Assembly: GCA_003166955.1 (NCBI GenBank)
Contig: PMUI01000079.1
Coordinates: forward strand, 11,753-68,432
Length of the DNA stretch: 56,680 bases
Source of the DNA: Acidobacterium sp.
GTDB taxonomy: Bacteria > Acidobacteriota > Terriglobia > Terriglobales > Acidobacteriaceae
Reading direction: 5' to 3'
Shown: positions 12,041-19,815 of the stretch, piece after piece
Layout of the letters: each line of letters starts with the position of its first letter
Numbering within the stretch: the first letter of the stretch is position 1
Translations under genes and position numbers: made by a program
The notes under the pieces: model-generated
Told to the model about the DNA's origin: nothing
The model's input: the letters and a program-made list of their open reading frames with translations, nothing else
Database searches by the model: none

Positions 12041-13486
12041 CTATCGCAGGCCCATCAGGCCACGAACGGATTCGATGAGCTTCTTCGGGTCGTAGCCGAT
12101 GCCGTCTTTGAAGACGGTGTCGACTTTTTCCACGTCGGCGATGTTCTGCGCGGGATTGCCGTCGACGACAACGAGATCCGCGGCTTTGCCCACGGCAATG
12201 GTGCCGAGGTGGCTGTCTTCGCCGAGGAACTGCGCACCGTTCTGGGTCGCGATGTGAATGGCTTCTTCGGGAGTGAAGCCGGCTTCGACGAGCAACTCGA
12301 GGTTGCGCTGATCGCCGAAGCCGGGCAGGACGCCGCCGTAGCCGGTGGGATCGCAGCCGGCCATGAGGAGGCCGCCCTGCTTGACGAAGTCGCGCTCGAA
12401 CTGCATTTCCATTTTGAGCAGCGTCGGCCAGATCGCATCGGCTTCATGCTCTGCAATGCCGGCGCGGGTTGCCGCATAGCTGCCCCACGCGTCGGGGAGC
12501 AGCGAGGTGCGCACGCGCATTTCTTCGCTCATCGGCGGGCGATTCGGCACGAAGCTTTCGAAGATGGCCAGGGTTGAGGTGATGGCGACGTGGTGGGCGA
12601 TGAGGTTTTTGATGGTGCCCTGAATGTCGGCGCCTTCGACGTCCATCCTGGCCAGCTCGGCCTGCGGAGGATGTTGGCCTGGGCAGACGCCCGACTTTTT
12701 CTGGGAGTAGAACTCGGTGTCGACGGCGAGGCCATGTTCGAGGTTGTCGATGCCGAGCGCGGCGGCTTCTTTGAAGCCGACGGCGCAGAGATGGCCTGTG
12801 ATCTTCAGTCCCTGGGCATGGGCGTGGTCAACCGCGGCTTTGAGTTCGTCGGGCGTGATGTGCATGTAGGCCTTGAAGGAGGTCATGCCCTCGGCGGACC
12901 AGTAGTCGACCAGGCGCGCGGCGTCGGCGGGGCCGGTGAGGGTGTGCAGCTGCGGGCCGATGGCGGGCGCGCCTTCGAGGTAAGGGCCGGTGAGGAAGAG
13001 CTTCGGGCCGGGGATTTGGCCGGCGTCGATGGCTTGCTTGACGGAGATGTCGGTGTAGGGTTCAAGACTGCCGGCGGTGCGCGCGGTGGTGACGCCGCCG
13101 GCGAGGTAGAGGCGCGGCGCGCTGTCGGCCATTTCGCCGTAGAGAGGAAGCAGGCCAGGGCCGCCGTCGGGCAGCGGATAGAAGAGGTGTTCGTGCATGC
13201 CGACGAGGCCGGGGAAGACGGTTTTGCCGGTGAGGTCGAGGACTTTGGCACCCGTTGGCATCAGCTGATCCGCGGTTTGCGGGCCGATGGCTGTGATTTT
13301 GCCGTGGTCGAGGATGACCATCTGGTTCTCTTTGGCAGGGGCGCCGGTACCGTCGATGACGCGCACGTTCTCCAGCACCACGACGGGCGCATCGACCTTG
13401 ACGAAGGCCTGAAGGGTCGCTGGAACCTGCGCGCTCGCCATTGATCCACAACAGGCCACCACAACCGCCGCTATGCATCGCATCAT
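12041..13486 (-). CDS. Secreted metal-dependent amidohydrolase (imidazolonepropionase-like)
   Basis: A 481-residue amidohydrolase-superfamily enzyme with a signal peptide (cleavage near ASAQ, residue 20). The N-terminal beta-sandwich carries VLENVRVIDGTGAP; the barrel has the metal site MHEHLF, a candidate bridging lysine in SFKAYMH, ITGHL, NLEHG and the catalytic Asp in MAGCDPTG; the C-terminus returns to the sandwich with GTIAVGKAADLVVVDGNP. Most relatives hydrolyse cyclic amides or dipeptides such as Xaa-Pro; the substrate here is unknown. It converges on the RbsD-like gene with 32 bases between the stops. Upstream, at 13500-13545, a GATTC(T/A)GTTTGGAAGCG motif occurs twice. Confidence 0.88.
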   Translation of the reverse strand: MMRCIAAVVVACCGSMASAQVPATLQAFVKVDAPVVVLENVRVIDGTGAPAKENQMVILDHGKITAIGPQTADQLMPTGAKVLDLTGKTVFPGLVGMHEHLFYPLPDGGPGLLPLYGEMADSAPRLYLAGGVTTARTAGSLEPYTDISVKQAIDAGQIPGPKLFLTGPYLEGAPAIGPQLHTLTGPADAARLVDYWSAEGMTSFKAYMHITPDELKAAVDHAHAQGLKITGHLCAVGFKEAAALGIDNLEHGLAVDTEFYSQKKSGVCPGQHPPQAELARMDVEGADIQGTIKNLIAHHVAITSTLAIFESFVPNRPPMSEEMRVRTSLLPDAWGSYAATRAGIAEHEADAIWPTLLKMEMQFERDFVKQGGLLMAGCDPTGYGGVLPGFGDQRNLELLVEAGFTPEEAIHIATQNGAQFLGEDSHLGTIAVGKAADLVVVDGNPAQNIADVEKVDTVFKDGIGYDPKKLIESVRGLMGLR

Positions 13487-13744
13487 TTTTTCCTCAAGAG
13501 ATTCTGTTGGAAGCGTTTTGCCTCAGAAGATTCAGTTTGGAAGCGAAATCCCACTATCCTGTGGACTGCGGCCGGCGTCAAGCTGCGGCATTATCCATCG
13601 GAGCGCTCACGAATCCTTTATGTCTTCCCTGGCGCGACTTTATGGGCTGGGCATTCGAATAGACAGGTGCCGGGCCAGGTCGGATCACCCCGTCAAGCCA
13701 ACATCGGGCTTGCCGGGGGCCCCGAAACGCTCGGCGGAGGAATT

Positions 13745-13978
13745 ATGAGCGCCTTTCGAACCTGCCGACCCTTGTTGGTCGACGCTACTCAGGCCGCTGA
13801 GCTTTCCACGATTGCCACCGACCTTGGATTTGTCAATGTGAAGCGCGGGGAGTGGATTGTGCGGGGTGAAGATGGAGAGACGTACGTCGTCGACGACGCG
13901 TTTTTCCAGCGGACTTTTGTGCCGATCCAGAAATATCCGTGGGAGCAGACGGAGGAGTCGCGCAGCTACGGCTGCTGA
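13745..13978 (+). CDS. Small PGDYG-like protein
   Basis: A 77-residue protein with GGAGG seven bases before its ATG. The core VNVKRGEWIVRGEDGETYVV followed by DDAFFQRTFVPI resembles the PGDYG family, in which a short beta-rich domain reads roughly VKPGDYIV.G..GE.YVI....F...YEP. The family has no established function that I know. It precedes a toxin-antitoxin pair by about 90 bases on the same strand but shows no overlap, so a shared role is speculative. Confidence 0.6.
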   Translation: MSAFRTCRPLLVDATQAAELSTIATDLGFVNVKRGEWIVRGEDGETYVVDDAFFQRTFVPIQKYPWEQTEESRSYGC

Positions 13979-14071
13979 TGGGCGCCAAGTCCGGTCCGCG
14001 TTCCATGGCGGTGGAAGACGAATCGACTTTGCTCCCGAGCCGTCGGATAATGGGCAGAGAGGCGTCTCTCC

Positions 14072-14329
14072 ATGACGATTCAGATCGAACTCAGCCCGGA
14101 AAGCGAGGCGCGACTCGTTGCGGAAGCGCGGGCGCGGGGAATGGCTCTGGAGAAGTACGCCGGGAGCCTCCTGCAGGAGGCCCTGGCGTCACCGGCGAAT
14201 CGACCCGGCAATCTCACGGTCGAGAAATTTCATGCCATGTTGGACGCGCTCGCGCGAGGCTCCGAGGGTCTGCCCACGTTGCCGACAGAGAGCTTTACCC
14301 GGGAGAGCTTTTACGAGGGCCGCGGCTGA
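14072..14329 (+). CDS. VapB-type antitoxin
   Basis: An 85-residue protein directly upstream of a PIN-domain toxin. The first 45 residues (IQIELSPESEARLVAEARAR then YAGSLLQEAL) look like a ribbon-helix-helix DNA-binding domain; the rest is an extended tail ending ESFTRESFYEGRG that would wrap the toxin. Its TGA is immediately followed by the toxin ATG, with no gap, as in coupled type II toxin-antitoxin operons. The partner toxin is frameshifted, so this antitoxin may be a leftover. Confidence 0.75.
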   Translation: MTIQIELSPESEARLVAEARARGMALEKYAGSLLQEALASPANRPGNLTVEKFHAMLDALARGSEGLPTLPTESFTRESFYEGRG

Positions 14330-14787
14330 ATGCCGGACGGCGCTTTTCTTGTCGACAGCAATATTCTCATCCGATGGGTCAAACCGGACGACCGCGATTA
14401 TCTCCTTCTCAATGGCCTGATCGAAAGCCTGATTCGCCGGGGCAGTACTCTCTGCTACACCTCGCAAAACCTCGCAGAGTTCTGGAACACATGTACCAGG
14501 CCGACCGACCGAAACGGTACGGACTGAGCATCGAAGAAGCGGATGCGCGCGCTGCGGTGATCGAGAATTCTCTGGATATTCTTCCCGACGGCCTGGCTGT
14601 GCATCAGGAACTGATCGTCGCGTGCAGAGTGTCCGGGGTTCAGGTTCACGATGCGCGGCTGGTTGCCGCCATGCACGTCTACGGAATCAAGCGGATTCTG
14701 ACATTCAACGATCATGATTTCGCCCGCTACACTAAGGTGGAAGCATGGCATCCGGAATCATTATCCAGCAGACTTGGTAGTATCTGA
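14330..14787 (+). pseudogene. VapC-type PIN-domain toxin, frameshifted
   Basis: PIN toxins are Mg-dependent ribonucleases. Frame one gives DGAFLVDSNILIRWV, with the first catalytic Asp, through SQNLAEFWNTCTRP, with the conserved Glu, and then stops at 14527. The next frame resumes with YGLSIEEADARAAVIENSL and carries the other acids in VHDARLVAAM and ILTFNDHDF, ending at 14787. One missing base (or two extra) near 14510-14525 joins them. All four active-site acids are present across the two frames and the intact length would be normal (about 150 residues). It is either a recent inactivation or a sequencing error. No slippery heptamer is evident. Confidence 0.8.
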
Positions 14788-14802
14788 ACCGCCGCGCATC
14801 TC

Positions 14803-15621
14803 ATGCCCGAACTGCCTGAAGTGGAGACCATTGCCAACGGAGTCGACCGGCGGGTGCGCGGCGACAGCATCGTCTCGGTTTGGTTCAGCAAATATAAGGA
14901 GCCGTTCAAGACGCCGCCCGTCGAGATGGCGGCAGCGCTTGTGGGCCTGCGCATCGGTCGCGTCTACCGGGTTGGCAAGCATATTGTCGTGGACTTGGCG
15001 GCGAAATCGGCCCGGAAGGTGAAGGCGCAGTGGATCGTTCACCTTGGGATGACGGGGCGACTGCTGGTTTCCGCGGCGGATGTTCCTCTGCCGACGCATA
15101 CACATGCGGTTGTGCATCTGGCTTCGGGGCGCGAGCTGCGCTTTGTCGACGCGCGGCGATTCGGGCGGCTGGAGCTTTATGTGGCTGGCGGCTTCACGGG
15201 ACCGGGCCACGAGCCGCTGACCATTTCTCCGGCGGAGTTTGCGGGGCTGTTTCGGGGGCGCAAGCTGGCTATCAAGGCTGCGCTGCTGAATCAGTCGCTG
15301 CTGCACGGGGTGGGGAACATCTATGCGGACGAGAGCTTGTTCCGGGCGGGGATCCGGCCGACCCGCCGCGCCGGGCGGCTGACGCGGGAGCGGTTGGCGA
15401 AGCTGCACCGAGGGCTGAAGACGGTGCTGCAGGCGGCGATTCGGGCGGGGGGGTCGTCGGTTTCCGACTATGTGGATGCTGACGGGGTGGAGGGTTTCTT
15501 CCAGATCCAGCACCGCGTCTACGGCCGCGAAGGCCAACCGTGCCTGGTCTGCGGCACGCCGATTCGGCGCATCGTTCTTGCGGGGCGAGGGACCCACTTT
15601 TGTCCGCATTGCCAGACGTAG
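14803..15621 (+). CDS. mutM: Formamidopyrimidine-DNA glycosylase (Fpg/MutM)
   Basis: A 272-residue base-excision repair enzyme that removes 8-oxoguanine and formamidopyrimidines and cuts the strand by beta,delta-elimination. The N-terminus MPELPEVETI supplies the catalytic Pro2 and Glu3. HLGMTGRL, the DARRFGRLEL loop and the helix-two-turn-helix around LLHGVGNIYADESLFRAGI are conserved. The zinc finger at the C-terminus has Cys247, Cys250, Cys267 and Cys270 and ends CPHCQT. Length is standard. It begins 15 bases after the broken toxin gene. Just beyond its stop a possible three-way-junction RNA fold is seen (15627-15669). Confidence 0.97.
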   Translation: MPELPEVETIANGVDRRVRGDSIVSVWFSKYKEPFKTPPVEMAAALVGLRIGRVYRVGKHIVVDLAAKSARKVKAQWIVHLGMTGRLLVSAADVPLPTHTHAVVHLASGRELRFVDARRFGRLELYVAGGFTGPGHEPLTISPAEFAGLFRGRKLAIKAALLNQSLLHGVGNIYADESLFRAGIRPTRRAGRLTRERLAKLHRGLKTVLQAAIRAGGSSVSDYVDADGVEGFFQIQHRVYGREGQPCLVCGTPIRRIVLAGRGTHFCPHCQT

Positions 15622-15965
15622 AGCGAGAGAGCCGACCGGGGAATCGGGGACCAAAGTAGTCCCACTCTCGTGTTATGAATTTCGGGACTCCTGGTCTGGG
15701 GTTCTACGGGAATCTGAATGGATTGGGCCTGCCCACTTTAGTTAAGCGGTTGATTCCACAGTGCAACAGGAACGGCCCCCCAATTGCACTTTCCGTTGAC
15801 GCCAGCGACGTATAGGTCCTCGAGAAGAGGGCCGGTGCGAACAAGAGATTCCGGCCGATGAGAGCAAATCCTTCGAGATCCTGCCCCGGCCGGGATGCAA
15901 AAAGTCCTAATCCATAGGTTAAGGATGAAGGGCGACTTCAGGGAGGCCAGTGACTGGCTGTCACG

Positions 15966-16008
15966 CAGAAAAGCCATCCGGACACGGATGGCTTTTCTGT
16001 TTCCTCTT
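15966..16008 (+). terminator. Orphan rho-independent terminator
   Basis: A perfect 15-bp stem, CAGAAAAGCCATCCG (15966-15980) with CGGATGGCTTTTCTG (15985-15999), tetraloop GACA, then TTTCCTCTTTG. It lies 345 bases after mutM and 600 before the next gene, so it probably ends a small RNA or a long mutM 3' UTR. A smaller hairpin, GTGAC-TGGCT-GTCAC, precedes it at 15950-15964. Confidence 0.75.
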
Positions 16009-16097
16009 TGCCCACTCAGGCCAAGCAAGGCTTGAATCGGGCCACCGGTCCGGTTACTACAGCGCACCCCCCTTTCTGGGTGACCGCATCAAAGGAC

Positions 16098-16126
16098 TTG
16101 TCAGGCTCAGGCCCAGGGAGTAGTAT
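16098..16126 (+). promoter_or_regulatory. Promoter for the receiver-like protein gene
   Basis: TTGTCA (16098-16103), exactly 17 bases, then TAGTAT (16121-16126). The start would be near 16133, leaving about 470 untranslated bases before the ATG at 16602. Confidence 0.5.
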
Positions 16127-16601
16127 TGTTTTTGCCTATCGAGCGGCTGATGCCACGGCGGATATCCGCGAGGCTCGCCGCGATTCTCGAGAGTCAGGAA
16201 TCACCCCCGGGAGCTTTTCTCCGCCGTCGCGTGTGCCTCAGAGGAGAAACCAGCCCGGTTGCGAAGGTTGAATCAGAATCAGACGGCAACTCCAGTACGT
16301 TCCGTTGATCGGCGTGACATTCGGTTGTGTTCCCCCGTCTCAGTCGTCTGGTAGCCGGGCGGGAGCCGTAGGGGCCCAGGAATCCAGTCAAAAAGTGTCG
16401 CGTCGCAGTATGAACTTTCCGGCCGCATCCGTTGTAAGCGAGCTGCAGGCTTCAGGCCGGAGCTAAATAAACCACTGTTCCTGGCTCCCGGCGGGTCAGG
16501 TTTCGCGCTGCGGGTCCCAAGGTCGCAGTGCACGCGAGCCCGGATTCAGGACGGAAGCGGGAAACAGGAACAGAGAGTCCATCGCACCAGGAAGTGCAGG
16601 C

Positions 16602-17510
16602 ATGACAACAGAGCAAAACCAGCCTCAGCCTCCGGAGAATCCGGTCTCGGCGCAGGGGCAAGCAGTGAATCAGGGGCAAATTCATGGGGAGGGTGGCGGC
16701 GGTAGTCGTCGCCGCCGCAGGCGCCGCAAGCGGAACAAGGGCGGCCAGGCACAGGCGAACGGCCAGGGGCAGAATCAGGCTCAGCCGCAGAACCAGCCGC
16801 CGCAGCCCCAGGCGTTTAAGCCAAAGCCGCCCAAGCCGCAAACTTCCAGCCAGGTCCGTTTCTTCAAGAACAGCAACGGTAATGGACAGCACCAGGGAGG
16901 CGGAGGTGGCCGGCGCCGCAACAAGCAACGCCGGGAGCGGGTCTTTGTGGGTCCCATGGACCATAGCTACCGCACCGTGAACGGCAATGTCGCCGACTCA
17001 CCGCCGTCGACCATCGAGCTCCGGAACGGCAACGTCGGCGGCAATGGCCATTTCGAAAACGCCGCGCCGTGGGAAGCTCCGCCGCCGCCGATCAAAGAAG
17101 ACGCGCCTATTCGCATCTACCTCTTCGTCGAGGATCTGTTTTTCTTCGCGAAGATCAACGAGAGCGCGCGGAAGCTCGGCATCAAGGTCGCTTTTGTCAA
17201 GAATGACCCGGAGACGGTGGCGAAGATCACTGAAGGGCCTGAGGAAGAGCGGCCGTCGCTGATCGTGTTCGATCTGAACAACGCCGCAGCCAAGCCGATG
17301 ACGCTGATCCCGAAGATCAAGTCGAAGCTGAAGAAGGGGACGTCGGTGATCGGGTTCCTTTCGCACCTGCAGGGAGACCTGAAGGCGAAGGCTGTGGAAG
17401 CCGGATGCGACATCGTGATGCCGCGCTCGGCGTTTTCGCAGAACCTGCCTACGCTGCTGCGGCGGCACGGGCTCGACGAGGAACAGGAAGCGGAATTCTC
17501 GCACGCGTAA
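16602..17510 (+). CDS. Arg/Gln/Asn/Gly-rich protein with a receiver-like domain
   Basis: A 302-residue protein in two halves. Residues 1-165 are low complexity: Gln/Pro/Asn-rich with a run of seven arginines and a lysine/arginine cluster (RRRRRRRKRNKGG, about 36-48) and a second basic block GRRRNKQRRERV (about 103-114); this looks like a disordered RNA- or DNA-binding tail. Residues 168-295 match a response-regulator receiver fold: IRIYLFVEDLFFFAKI (acidic pair), SLIVFDLNN with candidate phospho-acceptor Asp224, GFLSH in the Thr/Ser position, and VMPRSAF where the invariant Lys would be, here Arg. No output domain follows. A strong terminator follows the stop. A tail of this kind suggests RNA association or condensate behaviour, which is inference. 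Confidence 0.75.
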   Translation: MTTEQNQPQPPENPVSAQGQAVNQGQIHGEGGGGSRRRRRRRKRNKGGQAQANGQGQNQAQPQNQPPQPQAFKPKPPKPQTSSQVRFFKNSNGNGQHQGGGGGRRRNKQRRERVFVGPMDHSYRTVNGNVADSPPSTIELRNGNVGGNGHFENAAPWEAPPPPIKEDAPIRIYLFVEDLFFFAKINESARKLGIKVAFVKNDPETVAKITEGPEEERPSLIVFDLNNAAAKPMTLIPKIKSKLKKGTSVIGFLSHLQGDLKAKAVEAGCDIVMPRSAFSQNLPTLLRRHGLDEEQEAEFSHA

Positions 17511-17529
17511 GGTTGATGATGACTGTGAA

Positions 17530-17562
17530 GAGCCCCGGCTTCGCGCCGGGGCTTTTCGTTTT
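17530..17562 (+). terminator. Rho-independent terminator
   Basis: Stem AGCCCCGGC (17530-17538) with GCCGGGGCT (17544-17552), loop TTCGC, followed by TTTCGTTTTT. It ends the receiver-like gene. Confidence 0.85.
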
Positions 17563-17629
17563 TGCGTGGCGCTGGGACGCCTGGGTCGAAAATGGTGTAG
17601 AAGGGACGCTGCGCGTTTTGGGAGCAAGC

Positions 17630-18844
17630 ATGAGGCGTTTTTTTGTTGGGACTTCCCTGCTCTCTCTGCTGTGGGTGACGCAGATAGGAGCTGCGCAGGA
17701 ACCCGCGGTTCGCTGGATTGGGACCTGGGGTGCTTCGCCGATGGGCGGCCACGTGAATTTTGGGCAACCGTCCCCTGCCAACTCGACGTATCGCAATGTG
17801 GTGCGCATCAGCGCCGGTGGCGATTCGCTGCGGGTTGAGCTGACCAACGAATTTGGATCGCGGCCGCTGACCGTCGGGGCGGCTCACGTCGCCTTGAGCG
17901 TGGGGCTGGGGGCGTTCAAGCCTGGCACCGACCACGTTCTGACTTTCAATGGGCAGCCGTCGGTCATCATTCCGGCGGGCGCACCGGTTTTCAGCGATCC
18001 CGTCGCGATGCAGGTTGCGCCGCTTTCGAATCTCGCGGTGAGCGTCTACCTTGCCGACCAGCCCATCGACGAGACGACGTGCCATCAGGATGCCCGATCC
18101 ACGACTCTCATCACCGAGGGGGATAACACCGCTGCTGAAACGCTGACCGACGCACGGTCTATTTATTCGTGGTGTTTCGTCGAGGGCATCGACGTGAGCA
18201 CGCACGAGAACAATGCTGCTGCCATCGTGACTCTGGGCGATTCGATCACCGACGGTGCACACTCCACGCGCGACACCAACGGGCGCTGGCCCGATGTTCT
18301 TGCGCGCCGTTTGCAGGCGGATCCGAAGACGGCGCATCTTTCCGTTCTGAACGAGGGCATTAGCGGCAACCGTTTGGTGCACGACGTTGCGGGACCCAAC
18401 GCGCTGGCACGCTTCGATCGCGATGTGCTGGAGCGGGACGGGGTGAAGTATCTCATCATTCTCGAAGGCATCAACGACATCGGACGCACCGCGATGCCTC
18501 GCGATCCCGGCGATCCGATTACGACACAGGATGAAATTCGGGCACTCGGGCAGTTGGTGACGCGCGCGCACTCCCACGGCGTCAAGGTCTTCGGCGCCAC
18601 GCTTACGCCGTACGTCGGCGCCGGCTACGCTTCGCCCGCGGGCGAGCAGATGCGTGTGGCGGTGAACGAGTGGATCCGAACCAGTGGCGTTTTCGACGGG
18701 GTGATCGACTTCGATCAGGTCACTCGCGATCCGGCCAAACCTGCGGTTTTTGCCGCCGATGTTGACTCCGGCGACCATCTTCATCCGGGCGACGCGGGTT
18801 ACGAGAAGATGGGCGCGTCGATCGACCTGTCGATTTTCCACTGA
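17630..18844 (+). CDS. Secreted SGNH/GDSL hydrolase
   Basis: A 404-residue esterase-type enzyme with a signal peptide (cleaved near GAAQ, residue 22). Block I is VTLGDSITDG with nucleophile Ser205; block II NEGISGNRL; block III LEGINDI (the Asn of the oxyanion hole); block V DHLHPGDAGY with Asp382 and His385. An N-terminal beta-rich domain of about 180 residues begins RWIGTWGASP, as in secreted GDSL proteins that act on plant or microbial polysaccharide esters or lipids. The substrate is not predictable from context. I chose the ATG at 17630; the frame is open further upstream but overlaps the terminator. Confidence 0.9.
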   Translation: MRRFFVGTSLLSLLWVTQIGAAQEPAVRWIGTWGASPMGGHVNFGQPSPANSTYRNVVRISAGGDSLRVELTNEFGSRPLTVGAAHVALSVGLGAFKPGTDHVLTFNGQPSVIIPAGAPVFSDPVAMQVAPLSNLAVSVYLADQPIDETTCHQDARSTTLITEGDNTAAETLTDARSIYSWCFVEGIDVSTHENNAAAIVTLGDSITDGAHSTRDTNGRWPDVLARRLQADPKTAHLSVLNEGISGNRLVHDVAGPNALARFDRDVLERDGVKYLIILEGINDIGRTAMPRDPGDPITTQDEIRALGQLVTRAHSHGVKVFGATLTPYVGAGYASPAGEQMRVAVNEWIRTSGVFDGVIDFDQVTRDPAKPAVFAADVDSGDHLHPGDAGYEKMGASIDLSIFH

Positions 18845-18882
18845 GAAGCGGCGGCGATTCGGGCGATTGCGGGCCAATCTGA

Positions 18883-18954
18883 ATAGTGAAGCATCCACTT
18901 GACAATGATGCTGAGGCGTGTGCATTCTTGATAGTGAAGCTTATGCTTCACTAT
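18883..18954 (+). promoter_or_regulatory. Promoter and palindromic operator of the SRPBCC-arsR unit
   Basis: TTGACA at 18899-18904 pairs with CATTCT at 18923-18928 (18-base spacer). The predicted start falls in a perfect palindrome, ATAGTGAAGC-TTAT-GCTTCACTAT (18931-18954). A further copy of the arm, ATAGTGAAGC, lies at 18883-18892 upstream of the -35. The pattern fits autorepression by the ArsR-type protein encoded second in the unit. Confidence 0.75.
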
Positions 18955-18979
18955 TTCCAAACAGGAAAGCAGGTCACCC

Positions 18980-19486
18980 ATGGAACCTTCTGTCACGCAC
19001 TCAACGTTTGTTATTGAGCACAATTACCCGTACCCACCGGAACGGCTGTTTGAGGCGTTTGCCGATCCGGAGAAGAAGCGCCGCTGGTATGCCGACCGCG
19101 GCTCGCATTCGGTCGAACAGTTCACGATGGACTTCCGCGTCGGCGGCACCGAGCGGCTCCGCTTCCACATGGGGCCGGACACGCCCCTCCCGGGGGTGCC
19201 TCTCGCCGCCGACACGGTTTATCAGGACATCGTGCCCAACCAGCGGATTGTCTCGGCGTACACCATGACGATTGGCGACCATCGCATGTCGTCATCCCTG
19301 CTCACCATTGAGCTGATCCCGATCGCGGGGGGTACGGAGCTGCGCTGCACGCACCAGGGCGCGTTCTTCGAAGGCTCCGACGGTCCCCAAATGCGGGAGC
19401 AGGGCTGGCGGGGGCTCATTGCCAGGCTCACGGAGGAACTGAAGCGAACTGACTCAAAAAGCGCCCGGGAGCAGGGCGCGGCTTGA
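18980..19486 (+). CDS. SRPBCC (AHSA1-like) domain protein
   Basis: A 168-residue protein of the START/Bet v 1 superfamily, which folds around a hydrophobic pocket. PERLFEAFADPEKKRRWYAD is the typical first helix of the activator-of-Hsp90-like group; GWRGLIARLTEEL is the long C-terminal helix. Members next to ArsR regulators are common in soil bacteria, and their ligands are usually unknown. It is the first gene after the palindromic operator and shares 4 bases with the regulator gene downstream. Confidence 0.88.
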   Translation: MEPSVTHSTFVIEHNYPYPPERLFEAFADPEKKRRWYADRGSHSVEQFTMDFRVGGTERLRFHMGPDTPLPGVPLAADTVYQDIVPNQRIVSAYTMTIGDHRMSSSLLTIELIPIAGGTELRCTHQGAFFEGSDGPQMREQGWRGLIARLTEELKRTDSKSAREQGAA

Positions 19487-19815
19487 AGAGAGGCCACAGC
19501 GTCGACCGGGTGTTTCACGCGCTGGGCGATCCGACGCGGCGGGCGATCCTCGATCGGCTGGTCCATGCGCCCACGACGGTGACGCGGCTGGCCGAGGGGC
19601 TGGGCATCACGCTGACGGCGGTCGGCCAGCATCTGCAAATACTCGAGGAATGTGCTTTGGTGCGGACGGAGAAGCTCGGACGGGTCCGTACCTGCAGCAT
19701 TCAGTACCTCGGGTTCGATGTACTTGAACAGTGGATCCGCGATCACCGCAGCCTTTGGGCGCGACGGCTCGACCGGCTCGCCGATGTGCTGGCCGAGCCG
19801 GACGAGCGAAAGTAG
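19483..19815 (+). CDS. ArsR-family transcriptional regulator
   Basis: A 110-residue winged-helix protein starting at TTG, which overlaps the TGA of the SRPBCC gene. VFHALGDPTRRAILDRLVHA is the classic ArsR opening, TVTRLAEGLGITLTAVGQHL the recognition helix and VRTEKLGRVRTCSI the wing. No metal-binding ELCVCDL motif is present, so it belongs to the metal-independent group that accompanies SRPBCC proteins. It probably binds the ATAGTGAAGC palindrome at 18931-18954 and represses its own unit. Its TAG directly abuts the stop of the convergent glgP gene. Confidence 0.9.
   Translation: MKRGHSVDRVFHALGDPTRRAILDRLVHAPTTVTRLAEGLGITLTAVGQHLQILEECALVRTEKLGRVRTCSIQYLGFDVLEQWIRDHRSLWARRLDRLADVLAEPDERK

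Larger units (their letters stand above)
15622..16601 (+). other. 980-base region without a recognisable gene
   Basis: I find no convincing protein gene here; the short open frames have no family motif or ribosome site. The region holds a possible three-way-junction fold (15627-15669), a perfect 15-bp hairpin terminator not attached to any annotated gene (15966-15999), and a good promoter (16098-16126) that would give the next gene a leader of about 470 bases. The stretch 15738-15870 on the minus strand reads LYVAGVNGKCNWGAVPVAL and might be a decayed coding fragment. Confidence 0.6.

Noticed and set aside
14500-14530. Programmed frameshift in the PIN toxin gene
   Set aside because: No slippery heptamer or stimulatory hairpin is evident; mutation or sequence error is simpler.
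15738-16067. 109-codon minus-strand frame between mutM and the receiver-like gene
   Set aside because: Only about 35 residues at its end look protein-like, with no ribosome site or family; kept as a remark in the region entry.
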